A stretch of 28,522 nucleotides of DNA from JACVRW01 sp035705985 (GTDB lineage: Bacteria; Actinomycetota; Thermoleophilia; Solirubrobacterales; Thermoleophilaceae): assembly GCA_035705985.1 (NCBI GenBank), contig DASSVP010000093.1, forward strand, positions 1-28,522. Reading direction: 5' to 3'. The notes beneath the pieces were generated by a model. The model had not been told where the DNA came from. It searched no databases and worked only from the letters and a program-made list of their open reading frames with translations. The translations under genes and the position numbers were made by a program. Positions 13,233 through 22,127 of the stretch are shown piece after piece; position 1 is the stretch's first letter; the number at the start of each line of letters is the position of its first letter.

Positions 13233-16049
13233 CTACGCTGCCAGCGCCGCGGGGAGCTCGCGTCGGGAGCCGATGTTCAGCTTCCGGTACGCGTTCGTCA
13301 GGTGGACCTCGACGGTCTTGGGCGTCACGTACAGCAGCTGAGCGATGTCGCGGTTGGTCTGGCCCTCCGCCGCGAGCCTGGCCACGCGCAGCTCGCGCTC
13401 CGTCAGGGACTCCACGCCGTCCAGCGCGGTCGAGCGCGGCCGCGCGCCGGTCGCGTACAGCTCGGAGCGGGCGTGCTCGGCGAGCGCCAGGGCACCGCTG
13501 ACCTCGGCGAGCTCGAGCGCCCGGCGCAGCGGCTCGCGGGCGTCCGTGGGGCGGCGGGCGCGGCGGAGCTCCGCGCCGAGCGCCGCGAGCGCCCTCGCGC
13601 GCTCCACGCGCCCGGGGCACTGCTCGAGCAGCGCGACCGACTCCTCCAGCTCCGCCATGCCGTCTTTGCCGAGTAGCTCGCCCAGCACACGCAGCGAGCG
13701 GCCGAGGCTGCTCGGCGCGCCCCAGGCGCGGGCCAGCTCCACCTCCTCGCGAGCCAGCGCGATCGCGTCGTCGCGACGGCCGAGCAGCGCGAGCGCCTGC
13801 GCCTTCAGCGTGCGCCAGGGCGCCCAGGCGGGGTTCTTGGTCCGCTCCGCGTGCCGCTCGTAGTCCTCGGCCGCTGCCAGCGCGGCCTCGCCGTCCGCGC
13901 TCGCCAGCTGCACGCCCACGAGGCTGCGGCGCGCGAAGTTCGTGCCGTCGGAATCGTCGCCGGGCTGGATCGTGGCCTGCGCCACGGCCTGGCGCGCCCT
14001 CTCCACGTCGCCCATCTCGAGGTAGACCCCGCCGAGGAAGCCGGTCGTGTAGGCCATGGCCTGGGGGACCTTGAGGCCGTAGACCTCCGTCTCCTCGAGG
14101 TTCGTGGTGAGCGACTCCTCGGCGTCCGGAAGCTCGCCGGCCGTCAGCTTGAAGGCGCCGTCCCAGAGCGACATCGACAGGCGCGAGAAGAGCGAGCCGT
14201 TGCGGTAGGCCTGCGCGAGCGTCTGCTCCCAGAGCGGGCCGGTCTCCGGGCGGTCGGCCACCGCCAGCGCGAGCATCGCCGCCATCCAGAAGAGCCCATT
14301 GTCCTGCTCGAGCAGCGTGCCGCCGTCCATCGCGTGGAGAGCGAGCTCCACCGCCCTGTCGCGCGGGCCGGCGTCGCACATGCACGAGTAGGCGGTGGCG
14401 GCGGCGAGCATCTTGGCGCCGGGCCCATCGCCGAAGGCGTGCTCGCGGAGCGCACTCAGGCGGTCGATGCCGCCCTCGACCTTCGCGCCGAAGTAGATCG
14501 AGGTGAGCTCCACTGCCTCGAGTGCCTGGCGTTCGTCGTCGAGCTCCGCCGGACACTCGTCGGCGGCGCGGCGCGCGAACGCGGCGGCGTCGTCGGCGCC
14601 GCCGGCGAAGATCAGCGTGCGCGCGAGCAGGAAGGCGGCCTGGCCGCGCTTGCCCGGGTCGTCGAGCAGCTCGTAGGCCTCGCGCAGGTGCTCGAGTGCG
14701 AGCGGCGCGTAGGTGTTGGTGCCCGAGACGCCCAGCTCGAGCAGGATCTCGCCGCGCCGCTCGGCCGCCGGGGGCTCCTCGAGCGCGCGCGTGAGGTAAG
14801 TGACGGCGCTCTCTGGCGCGCTGCGGCGGGCAGCGGTGCGCGCGGCCTCGGTCAGCACGTCCACGATCCAGTCCTCGCCGCGCCGGGGCAGGGAGAGGAG
14901 GTGCGAGGCCACCTGGTCGGCGGATGCGCCGACCGCGCGCAGCTCCTCGGCGGCGCGGCCGTGCATCAGCTCGCGCTGGGCGGGCGAGAGCTCGTGGTAG
15001 ACGGAGTCGCGAACGAGCGGATGCACAAAGCCGAGCGGCGGCTCCGGTCGCAGGATCTCGGCGCGCGCCAGCGCGGCGGTGGACTCGGCCACCCGCTCGG
15101 GGTCCAGCTCGGCGAGCGCGGCGACGGTCCGCAGGTCGGCGCCCTCGCCCAGGATCGCCGCGGCGCGGGCCACGCGGACGGCCTCGTCGGGGAGGCGCGC
15201 CAGGCGCAGCAGGACGGTGCGCGAGACCGCGCGCGGGCCGATGTCGGCCACGACCTCCAGGTTCGCGGCGGTCGGCTCCACGCCGTCCGCGGCCAGGGAG
15301 GTGAGCAGCTGACGGAGCAGCAGCGGGTTGCCGCCGGTCACGCGCGCGCAGGCGGCGCAGAAGCGCTCGTCCGCGTCGTCGCCGAGGCGGTAGCGGACCA
15401 GCTCCGTCACCGCGGGGCCGCTGAGCGGGCCGGGCTGGACCGAGCGCGTGGCCGGGTCCTGGCCGATCTCGGCGATCAGCGCCGGGTCGGCGCCCGGGTC
15501 GGTGCTGCGCAGCGTCGTGGCCACGAGCGCCGGCATGTCCTCGAGCCGCCGGACGAGGTAGGCGAGGAAGCGAAGCGACGGCCTGTCGCACCAGTGCAGG
15601 TCGTCCACCGAGAGGAGCACCGGTCCGTCGGCCGCGACGTTCGCGGTGAGCCAGTAGAGCCCGTGCAGGGCTGCGAAGCTCGCATCGGTCGCGCTCCCGT
15701 CCGCGCCGGCGTCCGCGGCCTCGAAGATCGCGCGCGCCGGGGCGGCCGCGCCGGAGAGCCAGCGCTCGCGCGCCTCGGCGTCGGTGAGCGCGGGCTCGAA
15801 GAGCTGGCGGACGACGCCGAACGGGAACTCGCGCTCGAGCTCGCTGCCGCGCGCGCCGAGCACCCGCACGTCGTCCCGCTCGGCCTCGGTGCGGAGCTCG
15901 GCGAGCAAGCGGCTCTTCCCGATTCCCGCGGGCCCCTCGACGAGGGCCAGCCGGCCGGTTCCCTCGACGGCGTCTCTGAGGGCATCATGAAGCGACGCGA
16001 CCTCGCGGTCGCGCTCGAGAAGCAGCTGGGCCAGTCCGACGTCGCTCAA
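13233..16049 (-). CDS. LuxR-family ATPase regulator (LAL type)
   Basis: A 938-residue STAND-type transcription regulator of the large ATP-binding LuxR class. The N-terminal AAA region opens with LLERDREVASL, Walker A GPAGIGKS (39-46) and Walker B LLSVDD (145-150, followed by LHWCD). A long helical, TPR-like middle (about 300-860) is Ala/Leu/Glu-rich. The C-terminal LuxR helix-turn-helix is LTERELRVARLAAEGQTNRD followed by IAQLLYVTPKTVEVHLTNAYRKL (about 880-930). These proteins activate target genes after binding an inducer and ATP. The start is TTG at 16049: no in-frame ATG or GTG fits before the conserved first helix, and a TACGAT box lies eight bases upstream. Likely targets are the FAD oxidoreductase downstream or the divergent sugar operon. 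Confidence 0.92.
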   Translation of the reverse strand: MSDVGLAQLLLERDREVASLHDALRDAVEGTGRLALVEGPAGIGKSRLLAELRTEAERDDVRVLGARGSELEREFPFGVVRQLFEPALTDAEARERWLSGAAAPARAIFEAADAGADGSATDASFAALHGLYWLTANVAADGPVLLSVDDLHWCDRPSLRFLAYLVRRLEDMPALVATTLRSTDPGADPALIAEIGQDPATRSVQPGPLSGPAVTELVRYRLGDDADERFCAACARVTGGNPLLLRQLLTSLAADGVEPTAANLEVVADIGPRAVSRTVLLRLARLPDEAVRVARAAAILGEGADLRTVAALAELDPERVAESTAALARAEILRPEPPLGFVHPLVRDSVYHELSPAQRELMHGRAAEELRAVGASADQVASHLLSLPRRGEDWIVDVLTEAARTAARRSAPESAVTYLTRALEEPPAAERRGEILLELGVSGTNTYAPLALEHLREAYELLDDPGKRGQAAFLLARTLIFAGGADDAAAFARRAADECPAELDDERQALEAVELTSIYFGAKVEGGIDRLSALREHAFGDGPGAKMLAAATAYSCMCDAGPRDRAVELALHAMDGGTLLEQDNGLFWMAAMLALAVADRPETGPLWEQTLAQAYRNGSLFSRLSMSLWDGAFKLTAGELPDAEESLTTNLEETEVYGLKVPQAMAYTTGFLGGVYLEMGDVERARQAVAQATIQPGDDSDGTNFARRSLVGVQLASADGEAALAAAEDYERHAERTKNPAWAPWRTLKAQALALLGRRDDAIALAREEVELARAWGAPSSLGRSLRVLGELLGKDGMAELEESVALLEQCPGRVERARALAALGAELRRARRPTDAREPLRRALELAEVSGALALAEHARSELYATGARPRSTALDGVESLTERELRVARLAAEGQTNRDIAQLLYVTPKTVEVHLTNAYRKLNIGSRRELPAALAA

Positions 16050-16057
16050 CCGGGAAC

Positions 16058-16063
16058 ATCGTA
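16058..16063 (-). promoter_or_regulatory. Probable -10 box of the LuxR-type gene
   Basis: TACGAT (TANNNT) ends eight bases before the TTG start and supports that start as a leaderless one. No Shine-Dalgarno sequence is present. A TTG on a leaderless message would be unusual, so either the start or the transcript model could be off. Confidence 0.35.
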
Positions 16064-16161
16064 GGTGCGAGCATTGACAAACACGTCGCCTCGCTGCGAG
16101 CGACGGGCATTGAGAGGCGACCTTCCGATGCTCTCGGTCTTGTGCACGAAGAGCACGGAGG

Positions 16162-16175
16162 GCCCCGGCCGGGGC
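16162..16175. repeat. 14-base perfect palindrome, possible operator
   Basis: GCCCCGGCCGGGGC reads identically on both strands and lies in the middle of the LuxR/glucokinase divergent region. It may be an operator for a dimeric regulator. In such GC-rich DNA, palindromes of this type can also arise by chance. Confidence 0.3.
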
Positions 16176-16235
16176 ACCTGTCCGACTTCACCGTGTATAG
16201 CGCGGCCAAGTCAGATCGCCCCGCCGAACCGGATC

Positions 16236-16376
16236 GTGTTTGCGCCGCATCTCGATCCGCAATTCGTCGAGTACCGCGGCCTCGACGTCCACGAGGCCGG
16301 CGCCGGCATGCGCCAGGCGGTCGGCGGGGACGGCGGCTGGTCGCACCCGATGGCGCTTTACCGCGACGCGGCGTAA
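16236..16376 (+). CDS. Possible small protein or gene remnant upstream of glucokinase
   Basis: An ORF of 46 residues from GTG 16236 (the frame is open further upstream to an ATG at 16065). From about 16215 onward third positions are almost all G/C and the composition looks like protein: PHLDPQFVEYRGLDVHEAG, then a Gly-rich run and WSHPMALYRDAA. Upstream of that the bias fades and the reading becomes Cys/Pro/Thr-rich, so the longer form is unlikely. There is no good ribosome binding site. It could be a tiny real gene, a decayed C-terminal remnant of a larger gene, or chance. No family recognised. Confidence 0.3.
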   Translation: MFAPHLDPQFVEYRGLDVHEAGAGMRQAVGGDGGWSHPMALYRDAA

Positions 16377-16421
16377 TCCGCGAAGCTTGCGGGACCGCGT
16401 TTCCGGAGATGAGGAGTAGAC

Positions 16422-17402
16422 GTGGTCCTGGGAGTGGACGTTGGAGGGACGAAGATCGCCGTCGCGGCCGTCGAGGGGGTGGAAGCGGCCCACGCCGTGG
16501 AGCACCCCACGGTGACCGTGAACGCGGACGCGCTGCTGGACGGCCTCGAGCACGCGGTGCGCCAGGTGATCGCCCAGGCCGGCGAGCCTGAGGCGATCGG
16601 CGTAGGCGTTCCCTCGCAGATCGAGTACGCGACCGGCACGGTGGAGACCAGCGTCAACATCCCGCTCACCGGGGTTCCGCTTCGCGAGGAGCTCGGCACG
16701 CGCTTCGGCGTCCCCGTCTTTGTGGACAACGACGCCAACTGCGCCGCGCTCGCCGAGGCGCACATCGTCGGCGAGGACGACCTCGTGATGCTGACGCTCG
16801 GCACCGGCGTGGGCGGCGGCGTGGTGATCGGAGGCATGACGTTCCGCGGCGCCCACGGCCTCGGCGCCGAGCTCGGCCACATCTCGGTGAACTCCGACGG
16901 CCCGCCCTGTCCCGGCAACTGCCCCAACCGCGGCTGCCTCGAGGCCTACTGCTCCGGCCAGGCGCTCGAGCGCGACGCCACCGAGCTGGCAACCGACAAG
17001 CCCGACAGCCATCTCGCCAGCCGCCTCGGCGAGGACGGCAAGGTCTCCGGCCGGGAGGTCGTGGCCGCGGCGCAGCAGGGCGACTCCGACGCCCTCCTTC
17101 TCATGGAGAACTTCGCGCGCATCCTCGGTGTGGGCATCGCCTCGTACGTCAACGTCTTCCAGCCCGCCCGCTTCGCGATCGGCGGCGGAATGTCGCGCGC
17201 CTCCGACCTCTTCCTCGACCGCGCCATCCGCGAGGCCGAGTCGCGCGTCCTCCCGGCCCTCTGGAAGCGCGTTCACGTGGCGCTTGCCGAGGGCGGAACC
17301 GATGCCGGAGTGATCGGCGCGGGGGTGCTCGCCGCAATCGAGATCGATCCGGACCGCGATACTGAGTTCCCGAAGGCCACGACCAGCGAAGGAATCGAAT
17401 GA
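16422..17402 (+). CDS. glk: ROK-family glucokinase
   Basis: Phosphorylates glucose to glucose-6-phosphate; 326 residues, normal for ROK glucokinases. The N-terminal phosphate loop GVDVGGTKI (4-12), the catalytic VDNDANCAALAE segment (near 103-114), the LTLGTGVGGG loop (near 126-135) and the zinc motif GPPCPGNCPNRGCLEAY (Cys cluster after GHIS) are all intact. The donor may be ATP or polyphosphate; sequence does not decide. The start is GTG 16422, supported by the GATGAGGAG ribosome binding site five bases upstream. It is the first gene of the operon and overlaps transketolase by four bases (ATGA), so the operon starts by delivering G6P to the pentose phosphate enzymes that follow. Confidence 0.92.
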   Translation: MVLGVDVGGTKIAVAAVEGVEAAHAVEHPTVTVNADALLDGLEHAVRQVIAQAGEPEAIGVGVPSQIEYATGTVETSVNIPLTGVPLREELGTRFGVPVFVDNDANCAALAEAHIVGEDDLVMLTLGTGVGGGVVIGGMTFRGAHGLGAELGHISVNSDGPPCPGNCPNRGCLEAYCSGQALERDATELATDKPDSHLASRLGEDGKVSGREVVAAAQQGDSDALLLMENFARILGVGIASYVNVFQPARFAIGGGMSRASDLFLDRAIREAESRVLPALWKRVHVALAEGGTDAGVIGAGVLAAIEIDPDRDTEFPKATTSEGIE

Positions 17403-19423
17403 CGACAACGGACGACGGCATCGTCGAGCTCTCCATCAACACCATCCGCACGCTGTCGATGGACGCGGTGGAGAAGGCCAAGTCCGGCCATCCCGGCGCG
17501 CCGATGGCGCTCGCCCCGCTGGCATACACGCTCTACGCGCGCGTCATGAAGCACAGCGCCAACGACCCGGACTGGTTCGACCGCGACCGCTTCATCCTGT
17601 CGGCCGGCCACGCCTCGATGCTGCTCTACTCGACGCTCTACCTGACGGGCTACGGGCTGTCGCTCGACGACCTGAAGAACTTCCGCCAGCTCGGCAGCCC
17701 GACGGCCGGGCATCCCGAGTACGGCGACGCTCATGGCATCGAGGCCACCACCGGCCCGCTCGGCCAGGGGCTCGCCATGTCGGTCGGGCTGGCGCTCGCC
17801 GAGGCCATGCTCGCGGCGCGCTTCAATCGCGGCGGCGACCCGCTGATCGACCACCACACCTACGTGATCGCGAGCGACGGCGACATCCAGGAGGGCGTGG
17901 CCTCCGAGGCCTGCTCGCTTGCCGGGCACCTGGGCCTCGGCAAGCTGATCGTCTTCTACGACAACAACCACATCCAGCTCGCCGGCGAGACCGCGATGGC
18001 GTTCAGCGAGGACGTGGGCAAGCGCTTCGAGGCCTACGGCTGGCACGTCCAGGACGTGGGCGAGGACCTTTCCGTCGAGACGCTCGAGCGCGCGACCGGG
18101 GAGGCCAAGGGCGAGACCGATCGGCCGTCACTCGTGATCGTCCGCTCGCACATCGGCTACGGCTCGCCGAACAAGCAGGACACGCACTCCGCCCACGGCT
18201 CGCCGCTCGGCGAGGACGAGGTCAAGGCCACGAAGGAGGTCTACGGCTGGCCCACAGACGGGACCTTCCTGGTGCCGGACGAGGCGCTCGCGCACTTCCG
18301 CGAGGCCGGTGCGCGCGGCCACTCCCAGGTGGAGGAGTGGGAGGAGCGGCTCGCCGCCTTCCGCGACTCCGACCCGGAGGCGGCCGCGGAGCTCGACCTG
18401 ATCGTGAAGGGCCGGCTCCCCGGCGGCTGGGACGAGGGCCTGCCGACGTTCAGCCCCGACGACGGCAACGTCGCCACCCGCAAGGCGTCGGGGCAGGTGA
18501 TCCAGTGGGCCGCGGAGCGCGTGCCCAACCTGATCAGCGGCTCGGCGGACCTCGAGCCCTCGACGCTCACGCTGATGGAGGAGGGCGGCTCGGTGGAGCG
18601 CGGCGACTTCAACGGCCGCAACGTCCACTACGGCGTCCGCGAGCACGCGATGGGGGCGATCGTGAACGGTCTCGTGCTGCACGGTCTGCGGGCATTCGGC
18701 TCCACGTTCTTCAACTTCCTCGACTACATGAAGCCGGCCGTGCGGCTGGCTTCGCTGATGGAGATCCCGTCCATCCAGGTGTTCACGCACGACTCGATCG
18801 GCCTGGGCGAGGATGGCCCGACCCACCAGCCGGTCGAGCAGCTCGCCACGCTGCGCGCGCAGCCGAACCTGTACTGCGTGAGGCCGGCCGATGCGAACGA
18901 GACCGCGCTCGCATGGCGCTTCGCGATCGAACAGGAAGACACGCCGACGGCGCTCGTCCTGTCCCGGCAGGGCCTGCCGATCTGGAACCCGGACGAGATC
19001 CCCGAGGACGCGATCCACCGCGGCGCCTACGTGTTCCGCGAGTCGTCGAAGGACGAGCCCGAGCTGATCCTCATCGGGACCGGCTCCGAGCTGCACATCG
19101 CCGCCGAGGCCGCCGAGCTGCTCGAGCAGGACGGGATCGGCACGCGCGTGGTCTCCGCGCCCTGCCTCGACAGCTTCGCCGAGCAGGACGAGGACTACCG
19201 CGACAGCGTGCTGCCGCCGTCCGTGCGGGCACGCGTCTCGGTGGAGGCGGGCTCGCCGCTCGGCTGGAGCACCTGGATCGGCGACGGGGGCGAGGCGATC
19301 GGGATGACGACGTTCGGCGAGTCGGCCCCGCAGCCTGACGTCTACGAGCACTTCGGCTTCACCCCCGAGGCGATCGCGCAGCGCGCCCGGGCGGTGGTGG
19401 AACGGATATCCGCACGCACCTGA
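17399..19423 (+). CDS. tkt: Transketolase
   Basis: A thiamine-diphosphate enzyme moving two-carbon units between pentose and triose/tetrose phosphates in the non-oxidative pentose phosphate branch. The 674-residue length and motifs are typical: KSGHPGAPMALAPLAYTLY (about 23-41), FILSAGHASMLLYS with the catalytic His, TTGPLGQG, the TPP motif SDGDIQEGVASEA followed by YDNNHIQ, and in the pyrimidine domain GVREHAMGAIVNGL and HDSIGLGEDGPTHQP (about 460-474). Both domains and the C-terminal domain are complete. The gene overlaps glk by four bases and ends 13 bases before the transaldolase fusion. Confidence 0.96.
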   Translation: MTTTDDGIVELSINTIRTLSMDAVEKAKSGHPGAPMALAPLAYTLYARVMKHSANDPDWFDRDRFILSAGHASMLLYSTLYLTGYGLSLDDLKNFRQLGSPTAGHPEYGDAHGIEATTGPLGQGLAMSVGLALAEAMLAARFNRGGDPLIDHHTYVIASDGDIQEGVASEACSLAGHLGLGKLIVFYDNNHIQLAGETAMAFSEDVGKRFEAYGWHVQDVGEDLSVETLERATGEAKGETDRPSLVIVRSHIGYGSPNKQDTHSAHGSPLGEDEVKATKEVYGWPTDGTFLVPDEALAHFREAGARGHSQVEEWEERLAAFRDSDPEAAAELDLIVKGRLPGGWDEGLPTFSPDDGNVATRKASGQVIQWAAERVPNLISGSADLEPSTLTLMEEGGSVERGDFNGRNVHYGVREHAMGAIVNGLVLHGLRAFGSTFFNFLDYMKPAVRLASLMEIPSIQVFTHDSIGLGEDGPTHQPVEQLATLRAQPNLYCVRPADANETALAWRFAIEQEDTPTALVLSRQGLPIWNPDEIPEDAIHRGAYVFRESSKDEPELILIGTGSELHIAAEAAELLEQDGIGTRVVSAPCLDSFAEQDEDYRDSVLPPSVRARVSVEAGSPLGWSTWIGDGGEAIGMTTFGESAPQPDVYEHFGFTPEAIAQRARAVVERISART

Positions 19424-19436
19424 AAGGAAGGCCCGT

Positions 19437-22127
19437 ATGAGCGTCGGCGCAGGAGTGAACGAAAGGCTCGCGGCGCTGACCGCGGCCGGGACGAGCGTCT
19501 GGCTCGACCAGATCCGCCGCAGCCTCATCACGGGCGGCGAGCTGGAGCGGATGGAGCGCGAGCTCTCGCTCCGCGGCGTCACGTCCAACCCGGCGATCTT
19601 CGAGAAGGCGATCCTCGGCTCCACCGACTACGACGAGCAGATCGCCGAGCTCGCGGAGAAGGGCCTCTCCGCGCGGGAGATCTACGACGAGATCGCGATC
19701 CTCGACGTGCGGCTCGCGTGCGACGTGCTTCGGAACGTGTGGGACGAGGCCGATCACATGGACGGCTTCGTCTCGCTCGAGGTCGAGCCCGCCTTCGCGC
19801 ACGACACGGACAAGACGCTCACCCAGGCCAAGGAGTACTGGGAGCGGGTCGACCGCCCGAATCTCATGATCAAGATCCCGGGCACCGAGGCGGGCGTGCC
19901 GGCGATCGAGGAGGCAATCGCAGCCGGCATCAACGTGAACGTGACGCTGCTGTTCTCGGTGGAGTCGTACACCGCGATCGCCGAGGCGTTCATCCGCGGG
20001 ATGGAGCGGCGGCACGAGGCGGGCGAGTCGCTCGACGTGCACTCCGTGGCGAGCTTCTTCGTCTCGCGCGTGGACACCGAGGTGGACAAGCGCCTGGCCG
20101 CGACGGGCCGCGAGGACCTGCGCGGCATCGCGGCGATCGCCAACGCCCGCGCGGCCTACATGCGCTTTAAGGAGCTGTTCTTGGGCCAACGGTTCGCGGA
20201 GCTGCGGAACGCCGGCGCTCCCGTGCAGCGACCGCTGTGGGCCTCCACCGGCGTCAAGGACCCGCTCTATCCCGAGACGAAGTACGTGGACTCGCTCGTG
20301 GCGCCCGACACGGTGAACACGATGCCGATGCAGACGCTGCTCGCGTGCGCCGAGGTGCTCGAGGTCGAGGGCACGACCGCCGACCGGGACCCGGGCGCGG
20401 AGCTCGAGCGCCTCGCCGAGGCCGGCATCGACATGGGCGACGTCACGAAGACGCTGCTGCGCGAGGGCATCGAGAAGTTCGTGGACCCGTTCGACGAGCT
20501 GATCGGCGGCATCGAGCTGGCGCGCGAGGGGATCGTCACCGGCCGGCCCAAGACGATCAAGTCGGCCATCCCGGACGACCTCGAGCCGGCGATCATCGAG
20601 CGCATTCGCCGGGCGCAGGCCGATAACGTCGCCCAGCACATCTGGGCGCGCGACGAGTCGCTCTGGGGCGGCCCCGGGGTGCCCGAGATCGGCAACCGGC
20701 TCGGGTGGCTCACGATCAGCGAGAAGATGCTCGAGCACGCCGCGGAGCTGCGTGAGTTCGCCGAGTCCGCCAAGGCGGACGGGCTCGAGGAGGCGGTGCT
20801 GCTCGGCATGGGCGGGTCGAGCCTCGGCCCCGAAGTGATCCGCCGCTCCTACGGCGAGGTGCCCGGCGGCATGCGCCTGCGCGTGCTCGACTCGACGGAC
20901 CCCGGGGCCGTGCTCGCGGTGGAGCGCGGGATCGACATCGACAAGACGCTGTTCATCGTCTCGTCGAAGTCCGGCGGGACCATCGAGACGCTGTCCCACA
21001 TGCGCTACTTCTTCGAGCGGACCGGCGGCGACGGGTCGCGCTTCTGCGCGGTCACCGATCCCGGCAGCCCGCTCGCCGAGCTGGCCCGCGAGCGCGGCTT
21101 CCGCAAGGTGTTCGAGAACGACCCGGACATCGGTGGGCGCTACTCCGTGCTCTCGTACTTCGGGCTCGTCCCGGCGGCGCTGGCGGGCGTGAACGTGGAG
21201 GCGATGCTGCACCAGTCCCAGGTGGCGGAGCAGAACTGCGCCCAGTACGACTCACCCGAGTCGAACTCGGGCCTCTGGCTCGGCTGCGTGACGGGCGAGC
21301 TCGCCCAGCAGGGGCGCGACAAGCTCACCTTCGCGGTGTCCGAGCCGATCTCGAGCTTCGGCCTGTGGGTGGAGCAGCTGATCGCCGAGTCGACCGGCAA
21401 GGAGGGCAGGGGCGTCCTGCCGATCGCCGGCGAGCCGCTGGGCGACCCGGAGGTGTACGGCGACGACCGCGTATTCGCGTACCTGCGGAACGAGGACGAG
21501 CCCGACGAGGACATTGACGCGAAGATCGAGGCGCTAGGCCGCGCCGGGCACCCGACCGCCACGCTGTCGGTGACCGGCGGGGCGGCCGACCTCGGCCGGA
21601 TCTTCTTCTTCTCCGAGTTCGCGACCGCCGTGGCCGGCTGGGCGCTGGGGATCAACCCGTTCGACCAGCCCAACGTCCAGGAGGCGAAGGACAACACCGG
21701 GCGCATCCTCGAGAGCGGCCTGCCGGAGGTGGACCCGGGCTCGCTGGACGCGCTGCTCGAGAAGGCGTCGCCGCCGCACTACATAGCGGTCCTCGGCTAC
21801 GTGACCCCGTCGGACGAGTTCGACGCGGCCGTCACGGAGCTGCGCGAGAAGCTGCGCGAGCGCACGAAGTGCACGACCACGTTCGGCTACGGGCCGCGCT
21901 ACCTCCACTCCACCGGCCAGTACCACAAGGGCGGCCCGCCGAACGGGCTGTTCATCCAGCTCTACCAGCCGGCCGCGGAGGACGTGGAGATACCGGAGGC
22001 GGGCTACTCGTTCGAGCACCTGAAGAACGCGCAGGCGCTCGGCGACATGGAGACCCTGCGCTCGCACGGGCTCGACGTGGTGAGGATCGAGGTCGGCGGG
22101 CCGGACGCCGTGAGGAGGTTGATCTGA
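19437..22127 (+). CDS. Bifunctional transaldolase / glucose-6-phosphate isomerase
   Basis: A fusion of 896 residues. The transaldolase part (about 1-365) shows GVTSNPAIFEKAILGSTDYD (48-66), the Schiff-base lysine K146 in NLMIKIPGT, VNVTLLFS and VASFFVSRVD. The isomerase part (about 385-896) shows GMGGSSLGPEVI (from about 457), SKSGGTIET (about 508) and QYHKGGPPNGLF (about 828), and all phosphate-loop elements appear intact. The fusion couples production of fructose-6-P by transaldolase with its conversion to glucose-6-P, favouring recycling into the oxidative branch. Such fusions are known in actinobacteria. The ATG follows an AAAGGAAG ribosome binding site (19424-19430). The frame is continuous, so the fusion is not an artefact of a missed stop. 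Confidence 0.95.
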   Translation: MSVGAGVNERLAALTAAGTSVWLDQIRRSLITGGELERMERELSLRGVTSNPAIFEKAILGSTDYDEQIAELAEKGLSAREIYDEIAILDVRLACDVLRNVWDEADHMDGFVSLEVEPAFAHDTDKTLTQAKEYWERVDRPNLMIKIPGTEAGVPAIEEAIAAGINVNVTLLFSVESYTAIAEAFIRGMERRHEAGESLDVHSVASFFVSRVDTEVDKRLAATGREDLRGIAAIANARAAYMRFKELFLGQRFAELRNAGAPVQRPLWASTGVKDPLYPETKYVDSLVAPDTVNTMPMQTLLACAEVLEVEGTTADRDPGAELERLAEAGIDMGDVTKTLLREGIEKFVDPFDELIGGIELAREGIVTGRPKTIKSAIPDDLEPAIIERIRRAQADNVAQHIWARDESLWGGPGVPEIGNRLGWLTISEKMLEHAAELREFAESAKADGLEEAVLLGMGGSSLGPEVIRRSYGEVPGGMRLRVLDSTDPGAVLAVERGIDIDKTLFIVSSKSGGTIETLSHMRYFFERTGGDGSRFCAVTDPGSPLAELARERGFRKVFENDPDIGGRYSVLSYFGLVPAALAGVNVEAMLHQSQVAEQNCAQYDSPESNSGLWLGCVTGELAQQGRDKLTFAVSEPISSFGLWVEQLIAESTGKEGRGVLPIAGEPLGDPEVYGDDRVFAYLRNEDEPDEDIDAKIEALGRAGHPTATLSVTGGAADLGRIFFFSEFATAVAGWALGINPFDQPNVQEAKDNTGRILESGLPEVDPGSLDALLEKASPPHYIAVLGYVTPSDEFDAAVTELREKLRERTKCTTTFGYGPRYLHSTGQYHKGGPPNGLFIQLYQPAAEDVEIPEAGYSFEHLKNAQALGDMETLRSHGLDVVRIEVGGPDAVRRLI
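22113..22118 (+). promoter_or_regulatory. Ribosome binding site deciding the gnd start
   Basis: AGGAGG lies eight bases before ATG 22127, inside the last codons of the transaldolase-isomerase gene. It fixes the 6-phosphogluconate dehydrogenase start at MQLGFVGLG even though the frame is open far upstream. Confidence 0.7.

Larger units (their letters stand above)
16050..16421. other. Divergent intergenic region, LuxR-type gene / glucokinase operon
   Basis: 372 bases between divergent start codons. From left to right it holds a TACGAT box for the LuxR gene, a TTGACA hexamer on the plus strand (16074-16079) with no matching -10 at 16-18 bases, a GC palindrome (16162-16175), a short AT-richer patch TGTATAG (around 16194-16200) and a stretch with strong coding bias on the plus strand (about 16215-16376). 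The glucokinase ribosome binding site GATGAGGAG ends the region. No RNA gene or riboswitch was recognised. Confidence 0.6.

Noticed and set aside
13851..16064. Plus-strand open frame of 737 codons opposite the LuxR-type gene
   Set aside because: Antisense shadow; composition dominated by Arg, Ala, Gly, Val and His with no recognisable motif, while the minus strand shows Walker and HTH motifs.
16074..16079. TTGACA as -35 box of the glucokinase operon
   Set aside because: A perfect hexamer, but nothing resembling a -10 box stands 16-18 bases downstream (CGAGCG), and it is about 340 bases from the gene.
19359..21212. Minus-strand open frame of 617 codons opposite the transaldolase-PGI gene
   Set aside because: Antisense shadow of a certain enzyme gene, His/Arg/Asp-rich and without domains.
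21869..22126. Upstream extension of the 6-phosphogluconate dehydrogenase frame
   Set aside because: Overlaps the end of the fusion gene; the Rossmann fold starts at ATG 22127, which has a strong AGGAGG site.
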